A DNA stretch of 64,000 bases, from positions 3,376,001 to 3,440,000 of the forward strand of contig NC_008576.1 of NCBI RefSeq assembly GCF_000014865.1, given 5' to 3'. The translations under genes were made by a program, and so were the position numbers. Under the pieces are notes generated by a model. That model saw only the letters and a program-made list of their open reading frames with translations. It was not told the origin of the DNA and searched no databases. Below are positions 55,648-64,000 of the stretch, in pieces. This stretch comes from Magnetococcus marinus MC-1 (GTDB taxonomy: Bacteria > Pseudomonadota > Magnetococcia > Magnetococcales > Magnetococcaceae). Every line of letters begins with the position of its first letter. Position 1 is the stretch's first letter.

Positions 55648-57549
55648 TCAGTGACCGTACCTTTCCTTGCGCTGCAGGAACGCCTCGCGGCCACCTTCAA
55701 GCAGTGTCTCAATCTCACCCTTTACCTCATCAACGCTACCAGCGCATTGGATGCGTCCCCGCCTACCATCTGATGAGAGTACAAAGACCCGCTCCGCCTC
55801 TCCCAGAACCGGTATGTTGGGGTTATGAGTCACAAAGATAAGCTGGCGCGTAGCTTTGGCTTTTTTGATGGATTTGACGATGGTATCGAAGATAAAGGCG
55901 TTATCCAGATTGTCCTCTGGCTGATCAATCAGTAGGGGGCGATCGCTCTCTAGCAACAAAATGGGCAAGATCGTGGTGCAGCGCTGGCCAGTTGAAAGCG
56001 CGGTGGCATCTTTGTACTTTTCCCCATCCTGCAGTTCAATCCGTGGCAAATCATCCAACTCCACTACTTCAAGCCGATTGGCAAAGCCATTATCAGAAAG
56101 CAGGTCGATCACACGGGCGGAGCGGATCTCATCCAGACCTGCTACATCTGATAGCCTCTTTACATCCCGTCGGTGGATGATGGTGCTAACCTCTTCAGGG
56201 GAAAGATTCTGAACCACCTTGTCCACAATGGATGCGTATCTCAGCCCCGAGCCTTTGAGCCCTTCGGAGAGGAGGTCCGCGAACGCCTGCCGATTGCCAG
56301 ACTGGGTTATGGTGACCCGTATCATGGGGTCAAGCTGGTTGGTCAGACGGTCAGCCACCTTTCGGCGTAGCAAAAACCGCTCATCCCGCAGATCCGAAAG
56401 CTTCGAAGTCATAGTGCGGTGCGTCTCTGACAGCTCAGCCTGTTGCTTTTTGAGCTCCTCAAACTGGCGTCTGGCCTCTGTCACCTCCAGATGGCGCTTT
56501 TGGATCTGGTTGCGCTCAGCAGCACGCCCTTGCTCTTCCTGAGATCGCTCTACCATATCCCGGTATTCCTGCTCCTGCTTTCCATGGCGAAGCTTTAGCT
56601 CCTCATCAAGCTGAGAAAGCTCGGTGCCCGCGATTTGGCAGAGCTCCTCAATGATGGGGAGGTTTTTAATCATCTCATCGAGCATATACTGCACATGGCT
56701 TGAGGCTGCTTCAAAAACCGCCTCGTTGGGCCCTTCCAGGTATTCCGGATTGAAATGCGCATTGAGTTTTTGCATCAGTGCGCTCATTCCCTTCTGATAG
56801 CGGGAGGAGAAGGCATCGATTTCGGTCTGGAGTGCATTGAGCGATTGGGATTCCCGATCCCGCAGTGCCTTATGGGCATGGGCGGCATTGATGGCCTCAG
56901 CGTCAGGCCCATCTGAGAGCTGTTCAAAGCCCTTCAGCTTTTCTTCAATGGCAGCGAGCTCTGATGCGGTTTCAGCCAGATCCTGCATCTGGCGGTTGAT
57001 CTGGAGCAGTTCACCTGCGCTATGGTTGATATCACGCATCAGCTTGCTGATATCGCCGTTGATGCGCCGAATACTCTCCTCTTCAAACTGATCGATCAGC
57101 TTCAGTTGAAAGCCAGTATCTGTAGCGATCTGCTCAATCTCATTCTGGCTGTAGATATCGGCTTTGAAGATGCGGTCACGATCCAGAGAGATGGTGGTGA
57201 TCTCTCCTCTCTCATTGAGAACCTGGCACTCATCATTCCATGGGCGGTCAGCGGTGTAACGCATACCATGGGCTGTTTGAATTCCAAGCTTTACTCTGCC
57301 ATTGGCCAGATTGTTCTGTACAACGGAGTGAGCGCGAGAGCGACTGTTGCGCTGCAGCTCAGGCATCAAGCCCAGGGTGTAACGAATAAACTCCAAAATG
57401 GTGGTCTTGCCGGTCCCGCGTCCTCCAATGACGCAGTTGAGACCTGGGAGGAATTCCAATTTCCCCCCTTCAAGAAAGCCTCCTGAAAATTCAGCTCCCA
57501 AAAGGATGTGGTTGCCATAAGCTGGAACGATCTCTTCTCTAGCATTCAT
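55648..57549 (-). CDS. SMC/RecF-like ATPase with long coiled coil
   Basis: The protein begins YGNHILLGAEFSGGFLEGGK and has Walker A GGRGTGKTT near residue 40. It has a long coiled-coil middle (about 165-400), an ABC signature ALSTGQRCTT, Walker B RPLLIDQPEDNLDN and a following FVTHNPNIPVLGEAE. This fold senses or handles DNA ends in Rad50/SMC/RecF proteins and defence ATPases. I chose the ATG at 57549 with AGGTG upstream (633 residues); a TTG at 57582 is in frame. First gene of the unit with the kinase and regulator. Confidence 0.88.
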   Translation of the reverse strand: MNAREEIVPAYGNHILLGAEFSGGFLEGGKLEFLPGLNCVIGGRGTGKTTILEFIRYTLGLMPELQRNSRSRAHSVVQNNLANGRVKLGIQTAHGMRYTADRPWNDECQVLNERGEITTISLDRDRIFKADIYSQNEIEQIATDTGFQLKLIDQFEEESIRRINGDISKLMRDINHSAGELLQINRQMQDLAETASELAAIEEKLKGFEQLSDGPDAEAINAAHAHKALRDRESQSLNALQTEIDAFSSRYQKGMSALMQKLNAHFNPEYLEGPNEAVFEAASSHVQYMLDEMIKNLPIIEELCQIAGTELSQLDEELKLRHGKQEQEYRDMVERSQEEQGRAAERNQIQKRHLEVTEARRQFEELKKQQAELSETHRTMTSKLSDLRDERFLLRRKVADRLTNQLDPMIRVTITQSGNRQAFADLLSEGLKGSGLRYASIVDKVVQNLSPEEVSTIIHRRDVKRLSDVAGLDEIRSARVIDLLSDNGFANRLEVVELDDLPRIELQDGEKYKDATALSTGQRCTTILPILLLESDRPLLIDQPEDNLDNAFIFDTIVKSIKKAKATRQLIFVTHNPNIPVLGEAERVFVLSSDGRRGRIQCAGSVDEVKGEIETLLEGGREAFLQRKERYGH

Positions 57550-57582
57550 GGTCTGACACCTGTCACTGAGTGCAGCTCCCAA

Positions 57583-57937
57583 GGGAGCCTGCTATCAAAA
57601 AAGGATAAAAGCCAATGGATACGTGCTCGTCTGCACGCCGAATATAAATGTCGCTATGGGGTGAATGAGGGTGGCGTTAAGAAACCACACCACCATCGCA
57701 CCAATAAGAAAGCCAATATCTACCTCTTCCGAGCGGGCGTCCATGGGCCAGAACTGCTTGCCAGTGAATGTTTGGATCTACGCACCTAAACGCTTTTCAA
57801 GCATGACTTCGCCCCTCTTAGTCACTATAATCGATTGAGTACCATTGACGGTCTAACTTCGATGTGATAGATTATAAACTATACCATTTCTGATCGTTTG
57901 GTCAATACAGTTTCTTTACGGTTTATTGGTGACAGAG
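57583..57937. other. divergent intergenic region
   Basis: It lies between the ATPase gene (minus) and the WYL regulator gene (plus). A plus-strand frame ending at 57789 (KCRYGVNEGGVKKPHHHRTN, ANIYLFRAGV) could be a gene remnant, but it has no good start. The part near the regulator is AT-rich and holds a palindrome. Confidence 0.5.
57867..57882. promoter_or_regulatory. palindrome upstream of the WYL regulator gene
   Basis: ATAGATTATAAACTAT is a near-perfect palindrome (14 of 16 bases) 55 bp before the start. WYL regulators of the BrxR/CapW type bind inverted repeats in their own promoters, so this is a candidate operator. Confidence 0.45.
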
Positions 57938-58834
57938 ATGTCAGAAGAGAAAAAAGCGAAATCCGGGAAAGAGTTGCGCTGGGGTGTAGAGCGCAGAATG
58001 GAGTTCATTGAATTCCGGCTCTTCTGGGAGGGGCGGATCAATCGGAGAGATCTGATTGAGAAGTTCGGCGTCTCGGTGCCGCAGGCATCGGCTGACCTGG
58101 GCAAGTACCAGGAAGTCGCACCGGAAAATATCCACTACGACATCCGAGCGAAGTGCTACTACCCCGACAAGGATTTCAAGCCCAAATTCCTGAACCCGGA
58201 TTCCGATCGCTACCTGGCCAACATGCTCTCGCTCTCCTCGGGAATTATGACCGAGGAGGAGTGTTGGCTGTACAGCATCCCCTCCTATGACGTGCTGCCG
58301 CAACCACGTCGTGGTATTGATCCCATGCGGTTGCGAAAGGTGGTTGGAGCGATCCGGGAGAAGTTGGCCGTTCAGGTGCGTTATCAGTCCATGAATGCGC
58401 CGGAGCCAGAGTGGCGTTGGATCACACCCCACGCCTTGGCCTTCGATGGCTACAGGTGGCATGTGCGAGCATGGTGTCATCGTGGTGAGGCGTTCAAGGA
58501 TTTTGTGCTGGCACGGATTGTCAGCATTCGCCTGACTAAGGAACATGATCTGGATCCGACCGAGGATGTGGAGTGGCAAGAGTTCATTGATGTGCGGATT
58601 GGGCCGCACCCAAAACTGACTGAGACTCAGCGCATCGCTATCGAGCTGGACTATGGTATGGAGAATGGTGAGTTGGTAATTCCGGTGCGGCGTGGGTTCC
58701 TCTTCTACTTCCTCAAGCGTATGGGGCTGGATATCGACCCCAACGTTCGCCAGCCTCGGCATCAGCAGATTGTCCTGCTCAACCAAGAAGAGGTGGAAAA
58801 AGCCTATAGCCTCTCCGAGGAGGGGCATTCGTGA
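57938..58834 (+). CDS. WYL-domain transcriptional regulator (BrxR/CapW-like)
   Basis: The N-terminus is a winged helix (RRMEFIEFRLFWEGRINRRDLIEKFGVSVPQASADLGKY). A WYL domain follows (about 145-235; LAVQVRYQSM, WRWITPHALAFDGYRWHVRAWCH, KDFVLARI), and a C-terminal WCX-like part (about 240-290). Proteins with this order repress BREX, CBASS and other defence operons until a signal is sensed. Start at ATG 57938; TTG and GTG codons 9-12 bases upstream are in frame. Its stop overlaps the next gene's GTG by 4 bp. Confidence 0.88.
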   Translation: MSEEKKAKSGKELRWGVERRMEFIEFRLFWEGRINRRDLIEKFGVSVPQASADLGKYQEVAPENIHYDIRAKCYYPDKDFKPKFLNPDSDRYLANMLSLSSGIMTEEECWLYSIPSYDVLPQPRRGIDPMRLRKVVGAIREKLAVQVRYQSMNAPEPEWRWITPHALAFDGYRWHVRAWCHRGEAFKDFVLARIVSIRLTKEHDLDPTEDVEWQEFIDVRIGPHPKLTETQRIAIELDYGMENGELVIPVRRGFLFYFLKRMGLDIDPNVRQPRHQQIVLLNQEEVEKAYSLSEEGHS

Positions 58835-61800
58835 GACGGCACTCCGGCCATATTCTGTTTGCCGCCTCGGACCTAAACGGGTTTCTGGGATGTCGGCACA
58901 GCACGTTCTTGGATCTGATGGATCTGGACGAGCGGCTGCCCCGTGCTGAGGTGAGTGCGCAGGATAGGCTCATCCAAGAACGTGGCCACGAGCATGAGGC
59001 TGAGTATCTGGAGTCGCTGAAGCGGTCAGGGCTCAGCGTCGTTGAGATCCCCAGTGAAGGGGGCTTGACTGATCGGGTTCAGATGACTGCCGATGTGATG
59101 GCGGATGGGCCAGACATTATTTATCAAGCTGGATTTTTGGATGGCCAATGGCATGGCTATGCTGATTTTCTGCAAAAAACAGATCGTCCCTCAGGGCTGG
59201 GCCCTTTCAGCTATGAGGCAGTAGATACCAAGCTGACTAAACACCCAAAGCCAAAGTTTGTCATCCAGCTCTGCCTCTATTCTGATTTCATCGCAAAGAT
59301 GCAAGGAACGCGGCCTCAGGGTATGTCGCTGGTGCTGGGAGATCTCTCCCAGGTCCATCTGCGCTTTGACGACTTCGCCTACTACCACGGCATCATTCGG
59401 CGGCGGTTCGAGGAGTACGTCTCCGAACCCCCGGAAAGATCCAGGTCCGAGCCCTGCGGGTTCTGTGAGCTGTGCAAGTGGCGCGACCTCTGCGGAGAGC
59501 AGTGGGAGCGTGAAGACCACTTGAGCCAGGTGGCCAATATCCGGCGCAGCCAGATCCTGAAGCTGGAGTCCGCCGGAATCGCCACGGTTCAGGCCCTGGC
59601 CCACATGGACGATGATGCCACCGTACCCAGCTTGGCCCAGGAAACGCTGGAGAAGCTGCGCGCCCAGGCCCGGCTTCAGGTTGCCAAGCGGGAGACCGGG
59701 GAGAACCGGGTGGAAACCCTTCCATCCGTCCCGGGCCGGGGATTCGCCCGCATGCCGAGGCCTGCCGAGGGAGACCTGTTCTTCGACATGGAGGGGGACC
59801 CCCTCTACCCGGATGGGCTGGAGTATCTGTTCGGCTTCTACTTCGTCAGCGAGGGCAGGCCCGTCTTCAAGCCCTTCTGGGCCCATGACCATGAGGAAGA
59901 GAAGCGGACCTTCCAGGCGGTGATGGATTTTCTCGTGGCGCATCTTCGGGAACATCCCAGCGCGCACGTCTACCATTACAACCACTACGAGGAGACCGCC
60001 CTCAAGCGGTTGGCCTCCCGGTACGGCGCCCGCGAGGGTGAGGTGGATGACCTGCTGCGTGGCCGGAAGCTGGTGGACCTGTACAAGGTGGTGCGGGAGG
60101 CAATCCGGGTTTCCGAGCCCAGCTACTCCATCAAGAACCTGGAAACGTTCTACATGGAGAAGCGCAGCGCTGAGGTGGCCACCGCTGGCGACAGCATCGT
60201 GGTGTACGAGACCTGGCGGAAAACCCGAGCCGCCGGCCTCCTGCAGCAGATCAGCGACTACAACGAGGACGATTGCCGCTCCACCCTGCTGCTTCGGGAC
60301 TTGCTGGCCGGATTGCGGCCGGACGACCTGCCATGGTTCGACCTGACGGCAGAGGTCCCACCCGAGGAGAAGCTGGCGGCCCAACTGGAAGCGGAGGAGA
60401 CGCGCCAGCGCTACGAGCAGAGCCTGACCGGCGGCGAGAAGCGTCCCGACCATGAATTCCGGGAACTGGTGGCGCAACTGCTGGAGTTTCACCGCCGGGA
60501 GGCCAAGCCCCAGTGGTGGGCCATGTTCGACCGCCAGGACCGGGCCGACGAGGATCTGGTGGATGACGCCGAGTGCCTGGGAAGTCTGAGGGCGGATCGA
60601 AAACAGCCCCCCTACAAGGACAAGCGATCCACGGTCTTCACCTACCGGTTCCCGCCCCAGGAAACCAAGCTGCGGGCCGGGGATTCCTGCCTTCGCGCCG
60701 ATACCCTGGAGCGCGCCGGGGAGATCGTGGAGCTGGATATGCGGTCCCAACGGGTGCGGATCAAGAAGGGTGCGAAAGGAGGACCGCTGCCGGAGGCGCT
60801 CTCCATCACCCCCACCGGTCCCATCGACAACAAGGTGCTGCGCAATGCGGTGTACCGGTTTGCCGACGCCATCATCGCAGAGAATGGACGGTTCCAGGCA
60901 CTGACGGCTTTCCTTCGGCGGGAGATGCCCTCCATTGCCAATCATGTGGCAGGCAGCCCCATCGTCCCGGAAGACGACAACCTGCTGACCGCCACGATCC
61001 GGGCGGTCTCCGGCCTGCAGGAGAGCTACCTGTTCATCCAGGGGCCGCCCGGAGCCGGGAAGACCTACACATCCTCCCATGTGATCGTGGAGCTGCTGAG
61101 GAGTGGGAAAAAGATCGGCATCTCCTCCAACTCCCACAAGGCGATCAACAACCTGCTCTCGGGAATCGAGAAGGCGGCCATCCAGGAAGGGCTGACTTTC
61201 CGGGGCCAGAAGAAATCGACGGCCCAGAATGCCGACTCCCTGTTCCAGGGGGAGATGGTCGAGAATGTTTACGACAGCAAGAACATCAACCTGGACTCGG
61301 ACCTGATCGCCGGGACCGCCTGGCTGTTTGCCCGGGATGAGATCGACGAGGCCCTGGATTACCTCTTCATCGACGAAGCCGGGCAGGTCTCCCTGGCCAA
61401 TCTGGTGGCCATGGGACTCAGCGCCAAAAACATCGTCCTGGTGGGTGACCAGATGCAACTGGGACAGCCCATCCAGGGCGTCCACCCCGGGCTTTCCGGC
61501 ATGTCCATTCTGGACTACCTGTTGGAAGGCGAGTCCACCATTCCGGCGGACCGGGGGATCTTCCTGGGCACGACGTGGCGGATGCACGAGAACGTCTGCC
61601 GGTTCATCTCCGATGCGGTCTACGACGGACGGCTGCACCCCGAGCCGGGCACCCGGAACCAGGCGCTCATTCTCTCCGAATCCGCACACCCGGCGCTCCA
61701 GCCCAACGGCATCCGGTTCATCGAGGCCCGGCATGTGGGGTGCTCCCAGAAAAGTGAGATGGAAGGCGAAATCGTCCGGGATTTGATCGCCAGCCTGACC

Positions 61801-62211
61801 GCCCAGCGATACAGGGACCGCGATGGGCAGGAACGTCCCCTCGGACTCGACAACATCCTGGTGGTCACCCCCTACAACGTTCAGGTGAACCATCTCCGGG
61901 AGGTGCTCCCCGAGGGCGCGCAGGTGGGGACCGTGGACGAGTTCCAGGGCCAGGAGGCAGAGGTGGTCATCATCTCCATGGTGACCTCCGGCGCGGAGGA
62001 CCTGCCCCGGGACATCGAGTTCCTCTACAGCAAGAACCGGCTCAACGTGGCCATCTCCCGGGCGCGGACGCTGGCCTTGATCGTGGCCAACCCGAACCTG
62101 CTGGAGATTCCCTGCAAAACGGTGGAACAGATGCGGTTGGTGAACACGCTGTGCTGGGCGCGGCAATACTCTGAACGGCCAATGGCGGAAACGGAACGGG
62201 CCACATGCTGA
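58831..62211 (+). CDS. Dna2-like RecB-nuclease/DEDD exonuclease/superfamily 1 helicase fusion
   Basis: The 1126 residues contain, in order, a RecB-type nuclease (about 10-225; HEHE at 53-56, Asp112 in GYADFL, VDTKL at 131-135, QLCLYSD), with Cys21 and [13 protein letters not shown] (about 209-221) as a probable iron-sulphur cluster. A DEDD-like RNase H domain follows (about 312-500; [21 protein letters not shown]), then a helicase with Walker [12 protein letters not shown] (about 735), DEAG box (about 848) and [11 protein letters not shown] near the end. It resembles the TM0106-type nuclease plus Dna2/UPF1-type helicase. It starts with GTG and overlaps the regulator gene. Base composition rises sharply about 59340-59400. 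Confidence 0.87.
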   Translation: MRRHSGHILFAASDLNGFLGCRHSTFLDLMDLDERLPRAEVSAQDRLIQERGHEHEAEYLESLKRSGLSVVEIPSEGGLTDRVQMTADVMADGPDIIYQAGFLDGQWHGYADFLQKTDRPSGLGPFSYEAVDTKLTKHPKPKFVIQLCLYSDFIAKMQGTRPQGMSLVLGDLSQVHLRFDDFAYYHGIIRRRFEEYVSEPPERSRSEPCGFCELCKWRDLCGEQWEREDHLSQVANIRRSQILKLESAGIATVQALAHMDDDATVPSLAQETLEKLRAQARLQVAKRETGENRVETLPSVPGRGFARMPRPAEGDLFFDMEGDPLYPDGLEYLFGFYFVSEGRPVFKPFWAHDHEEEKRTFQAVMDFLVAHLREHPSAHVYHYNHYEETALKRLASRYGAREGEVDDLLRGRKLVDLYKVVREAIRVSEPSYSIKNLETFYMEKRSAEVATAGDSIVVYETWRKTRAAGLLQQISDYNEDDCRSTLLLRDLLAGLRPDDLPWFDLTAEVPPEEKLAAQLEAEETRQRYEQSLTGGEKRPDHEFRELVAQLLEFHRREAKPQWWAMFDRQDRADEDLVDDAECLGSLRADRKQPPYKDKRSTVFTYRFPPQETKLRAGDSCLRADTLERAGEIVELDMRSQRVRIKKGAKGGPLPEALSITPTGPIDNKVLRNAVYRFADAIIAENGRFQALTAFLRREMPSIANHVAGSPIVPEDDNLLTATIRAVSGLQESYLFIQGPPGAGKTYTSSHVIVELLRSGKKIGISSNSHKAINNLLSGIEKAAIQEGLTFRGQKKSTAQNADSLFQGEMVENVYDSKNINLDSDLIAGTAWLFARDEIDEALDYLFIDEAGQVSLANLVAMGLSAKNIVLVGDQMQLGQPIQGVHPGLSGMSILDYLLEGESTIPADRGIFLGTTWRMHENVCRFISDAVYDGRLHPEPGTRNQALILSESAHPALQPNGIRFIEARHVGCSQKSEMEGEIVRDLIASLTAQRYRDRDGQERPLGLDNILVVTPYNVQVNHLREVLPEGAQVGTVDEFQGQEAEVVIISMVTSGAEDLPRDIEFLYSKNRLNVAISRARTLALIVANPNLLEIPCKTVEQMRLVNTLCWARQYSERPMAETERATC

Positions 62212-64000
62212 AACTTGAAGACATCAAAAAGAACTGCCAGATCCGTGGCATCGAAAGCAACGAGATCGTCCGGGTGGTCAGCATTGAACCCGTTGGTCAC
62301 GATGCCCTTACGGTCTACTACAAAAACAGCCAGGGCCGACTCGGGGAACAGATGCTGTTCCGCTCTGATGAAGGGCGGTTGGAACTGGCGCAGGAAGGAC
62401 GGCCTTGGGGTTTCGATGCGCCGGGTCCCGACTTCAAGCTTGGGGTGGAAGCGTTCCGGATCCAATTGGCCCACCTGTTCGATCCCATGATGGCGGTTCA
62501 CACCTCCAACGTGGAGCCCCTGCCACACCAGATTTCCGCTGTCTACGAGTCAATGCTGCCCCGGCAGCCGCTTCGGTACGTGCTGGCGGATGATCCAGGG
62601 GCCGGCAAGACCATCATGGCGGGCCTGCTGATCCGGGAACTGCTCATGAGGTCTGACGCCAAGCGGATCCTGATCGTTGCCCCGGGCAGTCTGGTGGAGC
62701 AGTGGCAGGACGAGATGTATGAGAAGTTCGGCGTGGAATTCACCGTCTTCAGCCGGGAACTGGATCAGGTCTCGCTCTCCGGCAATGCCTTTGATGAACA
62801 CGACCGGCTTATCGCCCGGCTGGATCAGCTCTCCCGCAATGACGAGTTCCAGGAAAAGCTGGCCCACTCCGAATGGGACCTGATCATCGTCGACGAGGCG
62901 CACAAGATGTCGGCCAGCTATTATGGTCAGAAGGTCAAGGAGACCAAGCGCTTCAAACTGGGCAAGCTGCTTGGCTCCGTTTCCCGGCACTTCCTGCTGA
63001 TGACGGCCACCCCGCACAACGGCAAGGAGACCGATTTTCAACTCTTCCTCTCCCTGTTGGATGGGGATCGCTTCTACGGCAAATTCCGGGAAGGCGCGCA
63101 CCGGGTGGACGTATCCGACCTGATGCGCCGCATGGTGAAAGAGGAGTTGCTCAAGTTTGACGGCACGCCACTTTTCCCGGAGCGGCGCGCTTACACGGTC
63201 ATGTACGAGCTTTCAGACCTGGAAGCCAGGCTCTACGCCGATGTCACGGATTATGTCCGCAACGAGATGAACCGGGCGGACAATCTAGATGGCAAGCGTA
63301 AGGGCACCGTCGGCTTCGCCCTGACCCAATTGCAACGCCGCCTAGCCTCCAGCCCCGAAGCCATCTACCAGTCCATCAAACGCCGCCGCAAACGGCTCGA
63401 AAGCCGCCTGGATGATGAGCGGCTGGTGGCGCGCGGGCATAAGGTGGCGGAGACCCTGGCCGAGTACCATGTGGACATTCCGGAGGATCTGGACGAAGCC
63501 CAGGAAGAGCTGAGCGGTGGTGAATACGAGGATTGGGCGGAAAAGGTTGTGGATCAGGCCACCGCCGCCCAGACCATCCAGGAATTGGAAGCAGAAATCG
63601 AAACGCTCAGGCTTCTGGAGATGCAGGCCAAGCTGGTGGTCCATTCCGGCAAGGATCGTAAGTGGGAGGAACTCTCCTCGCTGTTGCAGGAAAAGCCGGA
63701 GATGTTTTCCGCTTCCGGCCACCGCCGCAAGATGATCATCTTCACCGAACACAAGGATACCCTCAACTACCTGCGGGAGCGGATCGGCAGCCTGCTGGGA
63801 GCCCCGGGCGCCGTGGTGGTGATCCACGGCGGCGTCAACCGGGATGATCGCCGTAAGATTCAGGAGGAGTTCCGTAACAATCCGGATGTCCTGATCCTGT
63901 TGGCCACCGACGCCGCCGGCGAAGGTGTGAACCTCCAGAACGCCAACCTGATGGTCAATTACGATCTACCCTGGAACCCGAACCGCCTGGAGCAGAGATT
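62205..64000 (+). CDS. SNF2-type helicase, 3' partial
   Basis: The gene starts with an ATG that overlaps the previous stop by 7 bp and continues beyond the window (at least 598 residues). Visible helicase motifs: Q-like [10 protein letters not shown], Walker [17 protein letters not shown], Walker [22 protein letters not shown], and in the second domain [29 protein letters not shown] and [14 protein letters not shown]. It is a double-strand DNA translocase of the kind found in DISARM and other restriction-like islands. Partners are expected just past the window end. Confidence 0.9.
   Translation, partial: MLKLEDIKKNCQIRGIESNEIVRVVSIEPVGHDALTVYYKNSQGRLGEQMLFRSDEGRLELAQEGRPWGFDAPGPDFKLGVEAFRIQLAHLFDPMMAVHTSNVEPLPHQISAVYESMLPRQPLRYVLADDPGAGKTIMAGLLIRELLMRSDAKRILIVAPGSLVEQWQDEMYEKFGVEFTVFSRELDQVSLSGNAFDEHDRLIARLDQLSRNDEFQEKLAHSEWDLIIVDEAHKMSASYYGQKVKETKRFKLGKLLGSVSRHFLLMTATPHNGKETDFQLFLSLLDGDRFYGKFREGAHRVDVSDLMRRMVKEELLKFDGTPLFPERRAYTVMYELSDLEARLYADVTDYVRNEMNRADNLDGKRKGTVGFALTQLQRRLASSPEAIYQSIKRRRKRLESRLDDERLVARGHKVAETLAEYHVDIPEDLDEAQEELSGGEYEDWAEKVVDQATAAQTIQELEAEIETLRLLEMQAKLVVHSGKDRKWEELSSLLQEKPEMFSASGHRRKMIIFTEHKDTLNYLRERIGSLLGAPGAVVVIHGGVNRDDRRKIQEEFRNNPDVLILLATDAAGEGVNLQNANLMVNYDLPWNPNRLEQR

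Noticed and set aside
57508-57789. 94-codon plus-strand frame
   Set aside because: It starts inside the ATPase gene on the other strand and lacks a start with a ribosome binding site. It may be a remnant, but I could not support a gene.
57941-58828. 295-codon open frame on the minus strand opposite the WYL regulator
   Set aside because: The plus strand encodes a recognisable winged helix-WYL protein; the antisense translation has no motif.
59191-62166. 991-codon open frame on the minus strand
   Set aside because: It lies opposite a clear nuclease-helicase gene with catalytic motifs. High third-position GC keeps the antisense frame free of stops. Its translation is rich in His, Gly and Leu without domains.

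Overview
The window comes from a Gram-negative bacterium. It encodes LPS-export permeases LptF/LptG, a two-partner secretion pair and the non-mevalonate enzymes IspD/IspF. Gene content and style (many multidomain signalling proteins, moderately GC-rich DNA) recall alphaproteobacterial or deep-branching proteobacterial genomes such as the magnetotactic cocci. That placement is an inference from reading, not a search result. I saw no tRNA, rRNA or CRISPR array.

Positions 1-18.7 kb are ordinary chromosome. They hold ispD-ispF, a small HTH protein, holC-pepA, divergent lptF-lptG, a three-gene membrane/ion-channel operon, a histidine phosphatase, a DUF4197 lipoprotein-like protein, a GNAT enzyme, a giant cyclase-ATPase-TPR protein, an EamA transporter, rubredoxin, a TM2-type membrane protein and a cytochrome b561. 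Several convergent pairs are separated by strong hairpins. At 18.8-19.1 kb lie remnants of a group II intron and of a DDE transposase. Positions 19.3-23.9 kb hold a phosphorelay cluster: an OmpR-type regulator that has lost its phosphoacceptor Asp, a hybrid sensor kinase with a solute-binding sensor domain, and a REC-Hpt protein. Positions 24.1-36.7 kb hold a two-partner secretion system: a 3589-residue exoprotein with two long repeat arrays, and its outer-membrane transporter.

Positions 37-46.7 kb are a mobile-element scrapyard. They contain a solo-istB IS21-like mini-element, an Rpn-type nuclease, a frameshifted integrase-type transposase, an IS5 fragment, and a DDE transposase split by two head-to-tail copies of one 2168-bp group II intron. 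Splicing would rejoin the transposase in frame. Copy A has two nonsense codons in its reverse transcriptase; copy B is intact.

Positions 46.8-57.5 kb hold the most interesting accessory genes. A small three-gene plus-strand cluster faces a sigma-54 activator that is preceded by a 21-bp-period repeat array. Beyond it, six minus-strand genes read as one unit: an SMC/RecF-like ATPase, a HEAT-repeat histidine kinase, a response regulator, a 40-residue membrane peptide, a membrane-anchored PD-(D/E)XK nuclease-like protein and a membrane protein with a TPR-like domain. A single IS4-type element, with 20-bp inverted repeats and a 7-bp target duplication, is inserted in the membrane-peptide gene; removing it restores the gene exactly. 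I propose this as a candidate undescribed defence or stress system in which an ATPase sensor feeds a two-component switch and a membrane nuclease effector. Function is inference only.

Positions 57.9-64 kb begin a second island: a WYL-domain regulator (BrxR/CapW type), a Dna2-like RecB-nuclease/DEDD/helicase fusion and a SNF2-type helicase that runs off the window. Their starts and stops overlap, so they form one operon. This arrangement is typical of restriction/defence islands.
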